Source: Pteria penguin (Eukaryota; Mollusca; Bivalvia; Pterioida; Pteriidae). From it: a stretch of 64,000 bases of DNA. The stretch covers positions 56,888,198-56,952,197 of the forward strand of contig CM068585.1 of assembly GCA_035048485.1 (NCBI GenBank), in the 5' to 3' direction. A model generated the notes under the pieces. That model did not search any database and was not told where the DNA came from. It saw only the letters and a list, made by a program, of their open reading frames with translations. Positions 44,301 to 47,300 of this stretch are shown in pieces. The position numbers and the translations under genes are program-made. Numbering within the stretch: the first letter of the stretch is position 1; the number at the start of each line of letters is the position of its first letter.

Positions 44301-47300
44301 CCTAATGAATCGGGTTTTTTCCGCTCTTTCTCTCTTCAGTGTGAATTTTACCCAGAATCGAACAACGAAATGAACAATGAGTTATTCTGCATCCGGTCTA
44401 CGTCGGAGAATAAATACGACGAGGACGTTAATGAGAGAGAAGTTGTTCTCTGTAACAAGGTATTTTCACTCTCATTTCTTTCACAGTGTAAACACCATAA
44501 AAGGGCATGAGTATCATTTCCATGTTCATTTCGATGGCGAAGTGTGTGATACAACAAATCAAACCACACATACATAAAAACACACACATAAACACGCACT
44601 CTCTGTCTCTGTCTGTTAATGGTAATGAAATAATTCCTTATTTATGCCGTGTAGATATTATAAAATAAAACAGAATTATTACACTCGGACATCTGAGGGG
44701 TCATTAGATGATTATCTGGGCATGTTTGTTGTAGGTCTAAGAATGCTTATCAACGGAACGTGCAATTGGTTTGTCATCTGTATATTGAGAGGGACTACTA
44801 ATCCAATGTATCGGGGGTTTTGATTGGATGAAATTATTTAATCAATCTAGAAATAGATATTTCTTTTGCTGTAAAATCATGAACTTTAATCTCATTTGGC
44901 TAATGTAAAGAGTTTTTGACCTAAACAATTGTTGCTGTAATGAAATTTGGCAAGTTTAGAAAGACTTTCTTGACATTAATGTGGATGACCAATGATAAAC
45001 CGTTAGATTTATGAAGAGGCTAGGGCTGGCAAACATTTTGATATATGGGTTATATACACCTGATGTAGAAAGTTATATTAATATTATATTAAATTAATAT
45101 TAAGCATATTTATACTTCAAAACTTGAATATTTATGTGCTATGTTTTATTAAGGACGATGACAAACAGAAGTCTATAAAATTAGTTTCTGTGAGATTGGG
45201 AGCTGGCAAACTCTCTACCTGCATCCAGCTAATTAAAGCAGCGTATCTGGTAAACAACTGGCAACATGGAAACAACAGTGGACCCTGTGCAGTTGTCAGC
45301 TGGTATGCGCTTATAGTAAGATTACAGTAAAGACTAATGAAAATATTTACCAACCAAACATGTAGCAATACCAATACTATTATGGTTGTGTATCATAGAA
45401 TGCCCTGTGTTGATGAGAAATGAAGATCTTGTCGTATTCGTTTCAGTGATGGCACAAAGTCATGTGACGTGTTTTGTGCAGTCATGATCGCTATGGAAAG
45501 TTTGAGCGTGGATAATGAGGTCAATATCTTCCAGATTGCCCATCAGCTACAAATAAGAAGACCAGAATTCTTTCCCGATTGTGTAAGTATTGAAAACAAC
45601 ATAAACAGGAAGCAGGAAAGCGATGTATCCATTGTGCGAGAGCACAAGACAAACTTTTCCTTTATGACACGATTCGTCTGGTTTGGTCCTTAAAATTTCA
45701 GTATTTCACATATATGGCTACAGCAGTAAATGCCTGACTTACTTCTTCAAACCTGTCCTATAGAAGGTAGACCAACTAAAGTATTGAGGGTCCTGTTTTT
45801 TGCAAATTTATTGTGACAAATGTCCTTGGTTTACACTGACTGATTCTAAAGGCAGAAATGCACCACCCAGCATTGAATGCCGGTGTTATATAGTAGTTCC
45901 CCCCCCCCCGGAAAAATGGCTATATAGTAGTTTTTTCCCCGGGGGAAATTTGGCTATATAGCCATCCCCCCCCCCTCTTATAGCCATTTCTCCCCCGGGG
46001 AAAAACTACTATATAGTGGATTTTTCCCCCAATGTGAGATTCCGGATTTTCTTTTTACACATACATGTAAGTAAATCCAACTTGTTACCTTGTTAACAAT
46101 AAATAGATTTCTATTTAAAATAGAGGTATCTCAATTTTTTTGTACGGAGATATATCCAATTAATTTAGAAATACATGCATCTCATTTTCTTAAGTAGAAA
46201 TGTCTTCAATTTTAATCTCTTTTCAAAATACAAATGCATTTATTTAGAACAGAGATTTATATAGTAGACTTTCATTCAAGATGTCTTTATTTAGTCAGAG
46301 AAATCTCTATGTATAGAAATGGAAAAAAGAAAAACAAGTTCGTTTTTATGTCCCCGGAATGAAGTTCGGGGGCATCTAGTTTTTGGCCTGTCTGTGCCTC
46401 TTCACCTGTGGCAAAAACCTTGACTATATCGTTTGTACAAAGAGGTACAAGGCTTTGAAACTCCACATATAGTTTTCTTGTGATGACCTTTTATTTGGGA
46501 CCATGATTTTTTTAGCTAGTGACTTTGACCTTGGTGCTCTTCGTTTTCAAAAGCTTAAACTTTAGCTGTATCTTTTGAACCAAAAGGAGAATTGTTTTTG
46601 AACTGCATATATAGATTAATTGTGATAAGATCTTTAATTTGAGACCATGACTTTTGACCTAATGACCTTGATCTTGAAGTGTGACCTACTTTTCAAAGAC
46701 TTTAACATTGATTATATCTTTTACACAAAATGGTGTAGAGCTTTGAAACTTAGCATATAGATACTTTTAGATGAAACCTTTCATACTTTGCGTAAGGGAC
46801 AAGGAAATCGCATTCTTGTGATCATGATTTACAACATCTGCGACTAGACAAACCTTGTCGTAGATTGCAAATCGTGGACACCTGGGTGGAATTCACTTCT
46901 ATTATTTTCATGTTCATCATGTACTCTGTATATGATGAGCGATATTGTGATTTATAAAATTCATCAGTCTTAATTTATTTAGGAATTAAATATTCAAGGA
47001 ATTCTTGCACGTTCAATTATTATATTTGTCATTGGAACATTTTGATTGATAAATTCCTATTTTACTTATGTTGTATTACGAAAAGTTTCCTGGGATCGAA
47101 TCTTGAGTCACAGCCTGACATCTGATTGACATCTATACGCAAGTAAACGACAATTTTTACAATGAAATAATAGAAGAAAATAGCATACTATGGTAAATAT
47201 AGTAAAAGAAAGGCTTGTAAATAAATACATAAAACAAAAAATAAATACACACACATACACGCTCAAAGAGAACACTTGACAGTATATAGAAACCCATTAA

